From: Muraenolepis orangiensis
Taxonomy: Eukaryota > Chordata > Actinopteri > Gadiformes > Muraenolepididae
Assembly: GCA_027704905.1 (NCBI GenBank)
Contig: CM051002.1
Coordinates: forward strand, 208,967-272,966
Direction: 5' to 3'
Length of the DNA stretch: 64,000 bases
Of the stretch, positions 19,111 to 32,540 are shown in pieces. The position numbers and the translations under genes are program-made. The notes beneath the pieces are model-generated. The model searched no databases and had not been told where the DNA came from. It saw nothing but the letters and a program-made list of their open reading frames with translations. How positions within the stretch are numbered: position 1 is the stretch's first letter; each line of letters opens with the position of its first letter.

Positions 19111-20236
19111 GGTTCTGCAACTCAGTCTGCTCCCTCAGGCCTCACTGTATGAGGGCTGGGTCCAGTGGGAGGGGGGTCGGGGGAGTCTCCTGCTGGAGGG
19201 GAGAGGTGCAGAGAGACTGTGGCCTGGGTGAGAGGGGACCAGACAAAACAGAACAAGACAAAAACAATACAAGGTACAAAAGTATTTAGTGAGCGGACTA
19301 AGTCCAGTGCAAATTTTGCATTTTGAAAATTTTGCAACATAGAGTGCACACTGGCAATTTGTGATGTTGCCAAAACAAGAGGCACTCAGACGGAGCCAAA
19401 AAACCAAGGTCAGTCTCCATCCCCTAAATTCTCCTAAAGCCTTTAAACTTTCACTTTTTTATTTGTCCTCCGGATTGACTTCTATACGTATTACACATGT
19501 GGTCTGAGGTGATGTTGCCATGGAGACAGCCACCACGCAGTGTACATACAGTCTGTGCTATGTGCTGGTCTCCAGGGCAGTAATGGCTGAAATCTAAATC
19601 CATAGGCCTAACGTCCCGGGGAGTGGTTGCCGCATTAAAATAAACCACATAAACACCAGTAATTAAAGGTTTATAGCTGTTTGAATGAGTTAGCAGTGGC
19701 CTGCTCTTGTTAAATACTGGAACTATTGTTTCAGTTCTGAGGACACATGAAAAACTCACTGTTAAATAACATCTTGTTAAATACTGGAACTATTGTTTCA
19801 GTTCTGAGGACACATGAAAAACTCACTGGATATGTTTCTTGAATGCCTGAACACAAAGAGGGTTTGACTGGGGTTGCCTACATGCAGAACGTCCTGCAGG
19901 TGGTGTGTACGTGTGTGTGTGTGTGTGTGTGGTGTGTGTGTGTGTGGTGTGTGGTGGTGTGTGTGTGTGTGTGTGTGTGGTGTGTGTGTGTGTGTGTGTG
20001 GTGTGTGTGTACCAGTGGCGAACCGTGTCTATCACAACTGGACCTTCTGTAGACCCCCCCCCCCCAACGCGTTATCATCATTGCATATCAAAAAAAGAAA
20101 AAAAGCCAATTCCCAAGTTGACCATAGTTGTCAGAGCAGTGTCCATGTAGTGAAGTAACAGCACAACACAGACCACCACACACAGGCTATCGGTTAAAGG
20201 GACGGTCTAAAATGATTAACGTGAAAAGGCTTAAGG
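19111..20236. other. Intergenic with GT microsatellite
   Basis: No exon recognised. 19694-19765 and 19768-19826 share the phrase CTTGTTAAATACTGGAACTA and the following 40 bases, a local tandem duplication of about 65 bp. An interrupted (GT)n lies at 19907-20010. Confidence 0.55.
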
Positions 20237-20724
20237 TAGTGCGCCCCTGCTGGCGGGTAGTGCCCCCTGCTGGCGGGTAGTGCGCCCCTGCTGGCGGGTA
20301 GTGCGCCCCTGCTGGCGGGTAGTGCCCCCTGCTGGCGGGTAGTGCCCCCTGCTGGCGGGTAGTGCGCCCCTGCTGGCGGGTAGTGCCCCCTGCTGGCGGG
20401 TAGTGCCCCTGCTGGCGGGTAGTGCCCCCTGCTGGCGGGTAGTGCCCCTGCTGGCGGGTAGTGCCTGCTGGCGGGTAGTGCCTGCTGGCGGGTAGTGCCT
20501 GCTGGCGGGTAGTGCCTGCTGGCGGGTAGTGCCTGCTGGCGGGTAGTGCCCCTGCTGGCGGGTAGTGCCCCCTGCTGGCGGGTAGTGCCCCCTGCTGGCG
20601 GGTAGTGCGCCCCTGCTGGCGGGTAGTGCCCCCTGCTGGCGGGTAGTGCCCCCTGCTGGTGGGTAGTGCGCCCCTGCTGGCGGGTAGTGCCCCCTGCTGG
20701 CGGGTAGTGCCTGCTGGCGGGTAG
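20237..20724. repeat. 17-21 bp minisatellite, 25 units, CTCF-core-like
   Basis: 25 units of the form GTG-C(n)-TGCTGGCGGGTA. Four length classes are visible: CGCCCC (7 units), five C (10), four C (3) and CCT only (5, most in one central block). In the ten five-C units the minus strand reads CCAGCAGGGGGCAC, a perfect fit to the CTCF core consensus CCASYAGRKGGCRS. The long open frames across it are repeat artefacts. Its position is between edn3 and pdrg1. Confidence 0.92.
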
Positions 20725-21069
20725 GCGGGGAAGCAGTCGCAGCCCTACACGCAACACACTTTCCATTTTTGCCATTTTGTATTTGCTTGCTGTTATTTAA
20801 ATAATGCACTGCTTAACACCTTGCTCCCCAACAAGTAAAACATATAAAAATGTAAACTTATGATTGAGGCTGATTGTAATGTGCACACACCTCTTGTATT
20901 GTTTTAGTCTTGTTCTGTGTTGTCTGGTCCCCTCTCACCCAGGCCCCAGTCTCTCTGCACCTCTCCCCTCGGACACACACATATTTATATACCAATATTT
21001 ATATTTATATTTAGACTAAATTTGTACAGGATATATTGTTTTGCCTTGTCTGTACTGTTTTGTTTTGCA

Positions 21070-21235
21070 CATTACTGTGTAGCTTCGGACCGTGTCAAAT
21101 TCCTATGTGTGTTTTTACAACTGTATATGGCAATAAACTCCTTGTAAGTCGCTTTGGATAAAAGTGTCTGCCAAATCCTAAATGTAAATGTAAATGTAAA
21201 TGTAAAAATGTAAAAATGTAAACCACTTTCTGATT
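21070..21235 (+). mobile_element. LINE/SINE 3' tail fragment
   Basis: CTTGTAAGTCGCTTTGGATA and AAGTGTCTGCCAAATCC are followed by TGTAAA repeats, the tail module shared by many fish LINEs and SINEs. It is preceded by a second LINE-tail-like segment also found near 16725-16800. Confidence 0.7.
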
Positions 21236-21357
21236 CTCTAGATACGGGGCCTCCAGTCTGGACATTATGCTCCGTGGATGTTCTCCACAAAGGCACATGG
21301 GAACATCAAAAATATTAAAGAATATAAGAATATCATTGACATTTGTATGTATTATAT

Positions 21358-21741
21358 TGTGACGCTTTAGCGGTGGTAGCCAGCTTGATACAGAAGGAGC
21401 GAGACAATGTTCTTATTTCGATAGCCCAACTGGCCCAGATTTATTCCCTGCCGCAGCTTACAACTAACCCGGGGGTTGAAATGTCCACTCTTAAAAAAAA
21501 ACTGGGGTGGCCCAAAACGATTCATCCACAAAGTGTGATCTGTCTCTCTGTCTGCACTCCGCTACTCCTCCAAGTCTCACACACAAGCCCCTCCCCCTCC
21601 CCAGCCAATTACCCTCTATAGTGGATACTTCCCCCATAACAAATGCAGGTAAACAAATACACACATACAACACCCATATGAACTCCCAAATCACCTTTGT
21701 CCTGGAGGGAGACCCATAGTGGGCCAGGTCACAGCGTTACA
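21358..21741 (-). mobile_element. 3' LTR of a Ty3/Gypsy-like element
   Basis: 384 bases begin, on the minus strand, TGTAACGC and end GCGTCACA. Just upstream on the minus strand is a purine tract (GAAGGGGGGGCAG), as expected of the polypurine primer next to a 3' LTR. The 5' LTR was not found. Confidence 0.75.
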
Positions 21742-22650
21742 CTGCCCCCCCTTCTAAATCTCCTCGTCCCCGAGGAGCTAAAGCTCAAAGTCCTGATAAC
21801 ACTGTGGAGCATTACGCTTCCTCACAGGCCGGCCTCTTCTGCCCGGGCCCTGCCGCCTCAGATTGTTTCCTGGCTAACTCATGTGCCACCTCCAGCCTCT
21901 CCGCTAACTGGGCAGCGTACTCCAGGCCAGCCGGTGGCTGAGGGGCATCCGGAGGCTGTCCATACACAAGAGCAGGCGGCATTCTAAGTTCGAATATCGG
22001 CAGGGCAGGTGTACACCCCGTTGTCTCCTGTGTAGCTGACCAGCAGGCTATCAGGACCAGTAGCAGCTGCAGATCCCAGTCCTTCTGGTCCTTGGCCACC
22101 ACCAGGGCAAGCTGAGCTCCCAGGGAGCGATTAAACCTCTCCACCAGCCCATCACTCTGGGGGTGGAGAGGTGTGGTGCGCGTCTTGCGACAGCTGAATA
22201 CACATTTCAGCGAAGAGGTGGGCTTCAAAGTTCCTCCCTTGATCGGAGTGCAACTCAGTTGGGACCCCGAACCGGCTGAACATCCCTTTATCATCACCAT
22301 GATACCATGATCACATAATCAGCACCTCACATACGGTGAGAGCCTCCTGGTCAGGCACAGCATAGGCCTCGGGCCGCTTGGTGAAGTAACCCATGGCAAC
22401 TACCACATCGCGATTACCACGTGGTGTGCGAGGAAGGGGACCCAGAACGTCGACAGCACCTGGTCCATGGGGGCCCCTACCTGATCATGCTGAAGAGGTG
22501 CTCTACTCCGGCCCGCTGGACCCTTGCGAGCCATGCAGTGGTCACATCTCCGACAGAAGGTCTCCACGTCCCACCTACATGTCTGGCGAACCCTCTTGTG
22601 TTTTGTTAACCCCGAAGTGGCCGACTCTGTGCTGCCCATGATTGAACTCC
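21742..22650 (-). mobile_element. Decayed Ty3/Gypsy integrase region
   Basis: On the minus strand, the zinc-binding part (DVETFCRRCDHCMARKGP, 22400-22560) and the end of the integrase core (RTTPLHPQSDGLVERFNRSLG, 22095-22180) are recognisable, followed by the usual post-core segment. Between them, much of the catalytic core is missing, and there are frameshifts. A dead copy adjoining the LTR at 21358. Confidence 0.85.
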
Positions 22651-22844
22651 AGCACCTGCCCCTGCAGACTCTTCGGCACCACTACTTGCTACCGCTCTAC
22701 TCTGGTTGGTTCCTTCCACCGTCTCCAGAGCATTCCATCCCGGAGAGCCAAGCTCGCCCAATGGGACCACAACCCCCTGATCGAAGGATTGGCAGAAGCC
22801 ACTTCGGGCCATTCCGGCCGTTGGCCTCCCTCCAACCATGTCAA

Positions 22845-23040
22845 GTAAATTTTATTTGTATAGCCCTTAATCACAGTTAAAGTCTCAAAGGGCTTCGCAT
22901 GCCACATGTTTACAACACCCCCCAAACCCTAGCCCCCCTAAGGGCAAGAAAAAAACTCCCTTAATTACGTAGGAAGGAGGAACGCAGAGTAGAAGGGGAT
23001 CCCTCCTTCCAGGGATGGTTCAGGAGTGCAATGGGTGCCA
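22845..23040. mobile_element. Teleost interspersed repeat, family unnamed
   Basis: The phrases ATTTTATTTGTATAGCCC, CAAAGGGCTT, GGCAAGAAAAAAACTCCC and GGGATGGTTCAGGAGTGCAA resemble a dispersed repeat I know from many fish genomes. A short related piece is at 39157-39200. Confidence 0.5.
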
Positions 23041-23466
23041 TAAGTGACTTATAGTAATGTACAAAAAAATAATAATAATAATAATAATTGACAAAAAAAC
23101 ATCCCAACACTGTGCTCAGCTCCGGGTCCTCTCTTTTCCTTGGCCCAATCAGCTGGGTCATCCAAACGCAGGGCCATACACCTTGCCTCCTGCACAGTGT
23201 GGCCCTCAAGGACGCCTGGAGAGTCCAGCCGCATTAGTGTGACTGGCCCTATTCCTGTGAATGATGGTAAAAATTTACTCCTGGAGTTGCTCAATCCAAT
23301 TCTCACCAGTTTATTGTGATGTGCTTTTGGTTTTCGGAGATTTTGTGGTTCAAATTTGTTTCGATTATAAAATCATGAAAGTCAATTCAAAAGTCAGTTT
23401 CTGTTGAGCACGTAGGCCAGAAATCCTGAGTATGATCTGTTGGCTAAACATTTCATGCCAAACTAG

Positions 23467-23535
23467 ACCGGACTAGTAAATAAACAAGAGACATGATCCG
23501 ACAGATCATGTCTCTTGTTTATTTACTGGTCCGGT
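23467..23535. repeat. 32-bp inverted repeat, 5-base loop
   Basis: Arms 23467-23498 and 23504-23535 pair at 31 of 32 positions around CGACA. The core is AAACAAGAGACATGATC. No other feature explains it. Confidence 0.9.
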
Positions 23536-23539
23536 GACC

Positions 23540-24500
23540 ATCTCAACGTCGGTTGAGATGGCACACGACAGCAGTAGGAGCAGTGGGAAGCCACAGCGTA
23601 TTGAACCATTTCTATAGCCGCAGCATTAACCCAACATGTATGACTTTTGGTGTGAGGAAACCCAGGGGGGTTAGGGGTGGGGTAAGGGTTAGGGGGGAGG
23701 GGCAGGTCAGGGGGCCACTACCTCCATTTGTGACAAATCTTGTATCTTCTATCTTGTATCTCCTTCGCCCAGGGCTCTCCGTACCGCCTCATGTCAAGAA
23801 CCTAGAATTAGCACCTTGGACGAACGGCGCAATTTACCCTGAGGGACCGAACGAAACAAAGGCAAAACGATCTATCACTGAAACACTCAAAACCCAGACA
23901 ATTAATAACTTCTTGATAAGGATCACAGTTTAGAGATAGATATGTTTCCTGAATAGACAAACATATATCCAGAAAATGATAAATTTTGCATCATAGACAT
24001 AGATCATTGTTACTTGACTGTTAATGAACAGGGTGTTGCATATGACATGGGAAAGCGCATCTCTCTGGACAGTTTAAAGTAAGTAAAGAGGTACACTACA
24101 ACAACTGTGCGATGTACTTTAATAGCAAAGAAAGCAGACGGTATCAATGAGCACAGTGAACAAGTACAGTGCACCTTAAAAGACGGAGTGCCCCTTTCCC
24201 ATGGACACCCATGGACACAAGAGGGTACGCTGCTACCTTGTGGACACAGACCACAACCACAGCCTTGTGTCAGGTACAACTTCACTCTACTCCGATCATT
24301 CCAGTCTCACTCCGACGAGGCAAAGGGCAGAGAACATGAGGTTCTCTGACCTTTGGAAGATGGTCTTGAAATGAAAGCAAATTTAAAACACAGAAGGATC
24401 CATTGTCACAGGTGCATAGAGGGGTATAAACCCCTCTGAAATCCTTCCAGAGGTTTATACACATCTGTAATCCAACTGCTGTCTTCTAATGAAAGATGTT
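23540..24500. other. pdrg1 downstream flank, no gene seen
   Basis: No exon recognised. An ATTAAA on the minus strand (TTTAAT at 24118-24123) could be the pdrg1 poly(A) signal, about 400 bases after its stop. A local duplication of ACCTCTGGAAGG/CCTCTGAAATCC type lies near 24425-24460. Confidence 0.4.
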
Positions 24501-24519
24501 TCAGTAGGGGCCCATGATG

Positions 24520-26618
<2,099 letters not shown>

Positions 26619-26663
26619 GTTTGACGGTGTTACAGAAAAATACGTCCGGGTGGAAACAGAGAC

Positions 26664-27530
26664 TGGATTTGGATAATAATAGGTATATATTCCTGTAAGT
26701 AAGTATTTAACAGGTAGTGATCAGGGGTATGCAGTTATTGAAAGCAGGATAAATATATATAAATGTATATACAGGAGCAGGGATATGCAGTTATATCAAC
26801 AGTTGGAGATTAAAATATATATGGCAGGTACAGTAAAAATGAGTACACATTAACAGGTATCTTATTAATAAATATGTAAACTATAGAGAGGTTGGTAGTT
26901 GTGATAGTTTTTTTTACAATTCGTTTTTTAATTTTTTTTATTTAAGGGGGGAGCAGCAGGGGGTTGGAAGTGGGGGGGGGCAGAGTTCAGGGAGATGACA
27001 GCTGAGGGGAAGAAGCTGTTTCTAAGCCTGCTTGACTTGGAACAAAGGTTTCTATAGCGCCTCCCGGAGGGGAGGAGGGAAAACAGTGGAGAGGGGTCTG
27101 AGGCTCTTCCTCAGACACCGTTTGTGGTGGGTGGTGTTTATTGCAGGAAGGGGTAGTCCAACGATGCGTTGGGTGGTTTTCCCCACCCTCGGAAACAGTG
27201 CAGTTGCCGTACCACACTGTGATGCAGTTGGTGAGGCAGGTGAGCCAGATTTGAGGTGAGCCAGGACCAGCCTCTCGAAGCACTTCATGATGATGGGGTG
27301 AGTGCAACAGGGCGGAAGTCGTTGAGGCTCGCTGCAGAGGAGTGTTTTGGCACTGGCACAATGGAGGTGGTTTTAAAGCACGCTGGGACAACTCTCTGAG
27401 CTAGTGACAGTGTGTGTGTCAGTAAGGACCTGAGCTAGTGACAGTGTGTGTGTCAGTAAGCACCTCGGTCAGCTGCTCAGCACAGTTCCTGAGCACGCGA
27501 CCGTGGAGGACTGTCCTCCCCAAGCTCCCC
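26664..27530 (-). mobile_element. L2-like LINE fragment upstream of pdrg1
   Basis: Colinear with 17088-18600 of the L2 copy at 16918 but internally deleted. RNDFRPVALTPHHHEVLREAG-type frames and the SLLPSGRRYR-like end are visible on the minus strand with frameshifts. It abuts the pdrg1 start region. Confidence 0.8.
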
Positions 27531-29046
27531 TTTGAAGTCCATTATAAAACTGCAGGACCCTAGCGGCCAGTGAGTCCTGTTTTATAACACGAGTGTGTAT
27601 GGCAGTAACGGAGCAAGATCCTCCCATTGGTTCTGTGAACCAATCAGGAGAGCTCAATGCACGGGTGAATACCCAATCAGAGTTTTGGGGGGAGCCTTAT
27701 CATCATGCAAGGATCTATTTTATGTCAGACAACTGGTGAGTCATATATATCAGACTTGAAAGTTTGGAGTTCCTCCTCAAAGCGTTCCAGGTGCATGACG
27801 CCAAACTTAAAGAGAAAGCATGGCTGACCGTGACAAGGTGGTGTTTCTTTGGCTCGTGATTAGACCATTTACTTGATTTACCTGCATGATTGATTTTACT
27901 AGTATGTCTTATTTGAATTAAATACAGGTAATAATACTACACAGAAAACGCCTCAAAGTCAAATCTATTCCGATTTTTCAGATTTTCATCATTAATGGAG
28001 TAATCGCTAAATAGCTCCTTTTCATCTAATTAATGCTTCTTTTCCCTCAGATCACAATCGATTTAAATTCAGTTTGGCTTGCCTGCTGAAATGACCCACT
28101 AATACACTGTCAAAATGTACAGTGAGGCCAGATGAGGTAGTGCGTCATTGAGGCTCTCTTTATAGTAGGCCTATGTTGTCATGTGACTAACAGAACACAA
28201 CTGTCATTCCGACTAGCCGCCCAGGCTATGCATTCTGTAGTTCTGTGGTCAGACCATCTCTTGAACATGTGAAAATAACAGCTTTCACAGCACAAATTGC
28301 CAACAATATATAAAAAGACACCAATTACAATTCTAGCAAGCTTTAATCTGGGCTTACTCTGAGAGTAAAGGAAAATTCCTTAATAAGATCGTCTAGCCTA
28401 TTTCTCCCAGACAAAACTGAGCTCAATTTAAGATCAGTATGAGTTCAGCTTCTAAGAAATAGTCTTATTCTTGTCTCACCACCATCCCAATTTAAGATCA
28501 ATGATTTCTCTCACTCACAAGATCTAAAAGAAAACTTGATTGGCTTATACATTTATCAAACCAGTCTTAAATTGATCTATTATTTAGCTCCTTCTCATAA
28601 GGTTTAGGATACCAGGTCACACTTCTGTAATCTCTAAATAAAGCTGATTTATTTCTGATAAGACAAAGAAAAGACGGTTGTAAGCAGCACAATTTTCTCT
28701 GGGTATAGGCCCCTAGTTACACTAAGTCTCCTTAGCTGCTTCAACTGTGTCTGGGTTTTACATATAGGCATATAGGCCCTCACTAACACCCCACCAAGCT
28801 GTACCAAGCTGTACCACCTTCCTTCCTCCCCTACTTCTACAACTACCAGCCGCCACTGATATATATACAGTATATATTATTATAATGTTATTTAAAATGA
28901 ATTATAATGTATTTCAAGATAAAAACACGAAGAAATAAAAAGATTTCACGCAAATCGTTGATAAAAAAATAAAAAAATAAAAAGACAGTGATTAATAAAT
29001 ACACCAAGAGGACATTTATAACTTAGAGGACGTTTATAAATGACCT
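27531..29046. other. Intergenic, no gene seen
   Basis: AT-rich. No motif-bearing frame or splice-bounded exon was recognised on either strand. It lies between the 5' end of pdrg1 and the 3' end of fam217b and probably contains the fam217b 3' UTR at its right edge. Confidence 0.5.
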
Positions 29047-30454
29047 CTAACTTATAAATTCAACCCGTTTGGACTTTTTGGTTTTGCTCAGAGGTAAATT
29101 GTCCATTATAGAAGCCACAGCATCAGTTTTTAAGCCATGTCCACCGAGGGCCGAGGCTCTCCTCAACGCCCCTCTACGACACTCCCACCCGCTCCTTAGC
29201 TTGTCGTCCCTCTCTGCTCCTCTCTGCACCAGCTGTCCCACTCCTCCTCCTCCTCCTCCTCCTCCTCCTCCTCCTCCTCCTCCTCCTCCTCTGTCCTCGG
29301 AACAGCTCCTGTTTCTCCAACCGGTTGACCTGTAACCCTCTGTTCTACTGTCTCTCTGAGTGCTGACCTCCGGTGGATCTCCGGCAGAGGGAGGTAGTGG
29401 CTCGGCTGGAGGTCCAGAGCCGGTGGGGTTGCGCAGGTTCCCGAGTGCCTGCATGCGTTTCAGGTGACTGTTGTTGCTCCTGGCCGGGCTGAGGGGAGGC
29501 CGCCCCCGCATCCTCGTCAGCCCCCGATCCGCGGAGGCCCGCGTCTCGCTGTGGCTCCTCTCGGGGAGCGGGGGTACGGGGGCGGCCAGGTGGCTGGGTC
29601 TAGCGTGGGCGGAGGGGCAGCGGCGGTGCCTGGCGCCGATGGAGGAGGAGGCGGCGGCCTGGGCGTAGCGCCGGCGGCACTGGGAGCAGCTGCAGCCGGA
29701 CAGCAGGGCAGAGTCGACAGCCAGGGAGGAGAGGAAGGTCAGGGGGAACGCACGCTGGCACTGCAGGATGCTCTTGGGGGAGCTGAGTCGCACGGCCAAG
29801 TGGGCAGTGTCCGCCGAGGAGGAATGTGAGCGGCGGCACGCCTCCCGGGCCCCGCCCCGTTCCTCCTGTTGCACGGCCCGCATGCGCTGCCAGTCCATCT
29901 GCAGCAGCCGCTCCAGGAAGCGCTCCAGGGAGTCGGAGGGGCGTGGTCGGGGGTTCCACCGGCTCTCCGTGTGGTAGAAGGAGGCCAGCTGAGCCAGGCT
30001 CCAGGTGTTGAACGGCGGCGGGAGGAAGTCGGGGAAAGAGTAGGAGGAGGAGGCACGCGGACCCCCTCTTCCTCTCGGCCCGGGGGGGTCGGTTGGGAGG
30101 TCGTCGGGGGTGATGACCTCAGGGCGAAGGTCGAGTTGCGGGGGAGCAGCGGAGAAGGAGGCGGGGCAGGAGGGAGACACCGGAAGTCTTTCTGTGTCGG
30201 ACAGATCCCTGTCACTGTCTGTGTCCTTTCCATGGTCACAAGACTTACCCGGACCCTGCTTTGGCCCATTGCTCCAGAGCAGATCTGAGCTGGAGTCTGA
30301 CAAACAACAGGGTGGATGGACCGCGGCGCCATTTTTACTCCTGGACGGTCCCACAGAGCGTTCTGTATGGCAGCAGTTTGGACGCTGCACTTCTTTTTTC
30401 TCGCCAGCAGAGGGCGCCACAGAACACACCGAATCCGCTGGTGTTCCCTGTGTG
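29047..30454 (-). CDS. fam217b: fam217b exon 3 (main coding exon)
   Basis: A T-rich pyrimidine tract precedes the acceptor GCTGAAG. One base completes a Ser codon, then 469 codons run to TAG at 29047. A competing acceptor, CACACAG, 7 bases downstream would shift the frame. Carries all conserved FAM217 motifs. Confidence 0.85.
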
Positions 30455-30782
30455 CTTCAGCGGGAAATGAAAAACAAAAACACTTTGTGAGCCTGGCGGC
30501 ATGAGAACAGAGCATCAACTGTTGTTTTCATTCTAGTGCTCACCTTGTCTGCAGACAGGGGCTCTTAGACGAGGGGACGTTGGCTTTGTTTTTCCGTCTT
30601 TGTTGCGACCTCTGTGATAACATGAAACGTCGTTAACCTCGCATGTTGTATAGTCAATTCACACAAGTCTCTTGGTGGGTTCTGTAGGTCTCTTTCTCAC
30701 GTACCTTTTCAGTGAAGTGGTTATTGTGTTGCCGTGAGGACGTGTTGATGGGGAGAGAGGTCTTCCTTTGACATCTTCCCAT
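29047..30782 (-). CDS. fam217b: FAM217B-like protein, three exons
   Basis: Molecular role unknown for the family. Minus-strand exons 30705-30782, 30544-30611 and 29047-30454, separated by introns of 93 and 89 bases, join in phase to 517 residues. In the large exon, counted from the GTG at 30429, the FAM217 signatures appear in order: SDSSSDL at 44, DSDRDLSDTERLPVSPS at 71, FPDFLPPPFNTWSLAQL at 132 and ERFLERLLQMDWQRMRAVQ at 169. The rest is Pro/Ser/Arg-rich and apparently disordered, with a run of about 16 Gly from a (TCC)n tract. B rather than A is chosen from the chromosome-20-type neighbourhood. The two small exons rest on splice sites and frame only. Confidence 0.8.
29244..29291. repeat. 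(TCC)n coding poly-Gly
   Basis: About 15 TCC repeats, read as GGA (glycine) codons in fam217b. Confidence 0.9.
30404..30417 (+). promoter_or_regulatory. CTCF-core match in fam217b exon 3
   Basis: CCAGCAGAGGGCGC fits CCASYAGRKGGCRS at all positions on the plus strand. Sequence match only, inside coding sequence. Confidence 0.4.
30544..30611 (-). CDS. fam217b: fam217b exon 2 (candidate)
   Basis: Acceptor TTATCACAG and donor GTGAGC. Reads RSQQRRKNKANVPSSKSP... for 22 codons plus two bases, joining in frame to exon 3 only if its acceptor GCTGAAG is used. Confidence 0.6.
30705..30782 (-). CDS. fam217b: fam217b exon 1 (candidate)
   Basis: ATG in the context CATAATGG opens 26 codons (MGRCQRKTSLPINTSS...) ending AAG before the strong donor GTACGTGAG. 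Basic and Ser/Thr-rich, like FAM217 N-termini. Not otherwise confirmed. Confidence 0.55.
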
Positions 30783-30799
30783 TATGTTGCTGAGGAGGC

Positions 30800-32540
30800 A
30801 GGCACACATCGAGAAGTGTTATGCAGGGTTGCAGTAGGATATAAAGAGAACAATATCTATAAACAGGGCCCTGAAATATCAGCATATTATTTTCAGAATC
30901 CAATTCCAACCCATGTGTAAACACCGTTATCTTCTCTGTACAGCATGGAGCTGATCCAACATGGAGGAGAGCGACTAGAGGAAGAGAGACTCGGCTTGGA
31001 CTCATCCTCAGCATGTTCATATGTATCATTTATGATTCGTAAGTCAATATTTAAATGTCGTACCTTGGCAAATTATGATCATGGCTTGTCAATTTTCTTT
31101 CTTTGATTGAAAGCGTCTGAATACATAGTGGCATATATTCTTGCATTATTGCGCCCATCCCCGATATGAATAACAACCAATCAAATGGTCGACAGGGTGT
31201 TACAGCAAAAATATAATTCTGCAATCACGATTCCCATTAAAGTCCGACATGCTTGGAACGCGTTGATCCATCACAGAAGTCCAATCAGTCCAATCAGTAC
31301 CGTTGGTGATTCCTCCTCCAACGTGGTTCTTCATGACAAGGAAAGCGAACCTGTTCGAGGATGCGTTTGGTGTGCGTTTCATTACGAAGTTTGCAACTTC
31401 CAAGTGTTCAAATCCAATGGACCGAGGGTGTAGAGTAGGACCATTCTCCTGGTCGCGTCCCGGTGAAAGCCTACTGCTGTTGGCCTATGGGCCCCCTACA
31501 GGCTGCTACAGGTACTGCATTTGAGCACCTACGTGCGCGTCGTCATTACTATTTACATTTAAAAAAAAACATTATATGTGTGTGTTTTAGAAGCTATGAT
31601 AACAATAATCAAAGCTCTTGGGTATATTGCAGCAGAAGACAACTGAATAAGTTCCTTTTTTAAATATGGCTTGCCTAGAATCTCATGTTTTGTTGTATTT
31701 ATGTGTTATTTTTCTAAATTACACATATCTGACGGTGCTTCAAGCCATGCAATCCAACACAAACAATACAAGGCCATATATTACAATAGCTTGTCTGTGT
31801 GGTTGTCAGTCCTGTCGAATGGGGAAAAAAGCAGATCCTATGTAAGTGCTATTATATCAAAGTCAAAGTCAATTCCTTTGTAATTTGTAATCCGATCAGG
31901 GTTCCCCTTCATGTGTGGTGTATCAACATGTGGTTAGTTCACAGCCGTCGTAGCGGTTGACTCCTAAGGACATCCTGGCAGTGAGGCTTTTCATGTCCGT
32001 CAGTGGGGCTGGAGCCACGTCCCTTGCGGTGAACAAGGTTGACAGAACATTTAGCTGCTGCACAGGATCTAGCATGTCTGGCTTGCGGTTTTTTCTCTCC
32101 ATGCATCCATGCATCTCCATGCATCTCTCTCTGTATGTCTCTATTTCAAACGGTTTACATTTTATATATCGAGGCAGTGCAGCCTTCTGTGTTGTAGAAC
32201 ACAGAAGGAATCCTTCATGAATTCATGGATAGCCGGACGGTGGTTACCTGTGTGTTGTGTCGTGCACTTCTGGATTGGATTCAGGTTGAAACTAACAATG
32301 TCAGACAAACAGTGTGGACATTGGTGATGGAACCAAAGCTCTGGGTTCTATACCTAATGTCCACACTGCTCATACCTGTAGGGTCAAAATGCCCTAACGT
32401 CCTACATGCATCCCAAACAAATGACGTGTGTGTCTGAATTCACCATAAGCACTTTGAAGAGAAACAGGGAAAATCACATATCAAAACGATAATAAGGAGT
32501 GTGTCACTCTGTTGTCTAGGGGCTGTCAGTGTGAATTGGG
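30800..32540. other. Bidirectional interval between fam217b and ppp1r3d
   Basis: Probably holds both promoters, since the genes are head to head. No extra exon is recognised. An open frame at 31923-32120 on the minus strand (KPDMLDPVQQLNVLSTLF...) has no family I can name. A perfect 11-bp hairpin (CCTTCTGTGTT, GTAG, AACACAGAAGG) lies at 32182-32207. Confidence 0.45.

Noticed and set aside
20237..20724. CRISPR-like regular repeats
   Set aside because: Contiguous tandem units without unique spacers, in an animal genome; the same applies to the 59-bp and 11-bp arrays.
20194..20809. About 190-residue PPAG-type frames
   Set aside because: Translation of the 17-21 bp minisatellite; length classes change the frame repeatedly.
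27820..27842. MADRDK start followed by GTGGTG as a first exon
   Set aside because: Only seven codons, weak donor, no downstream exon recognised on that strand.
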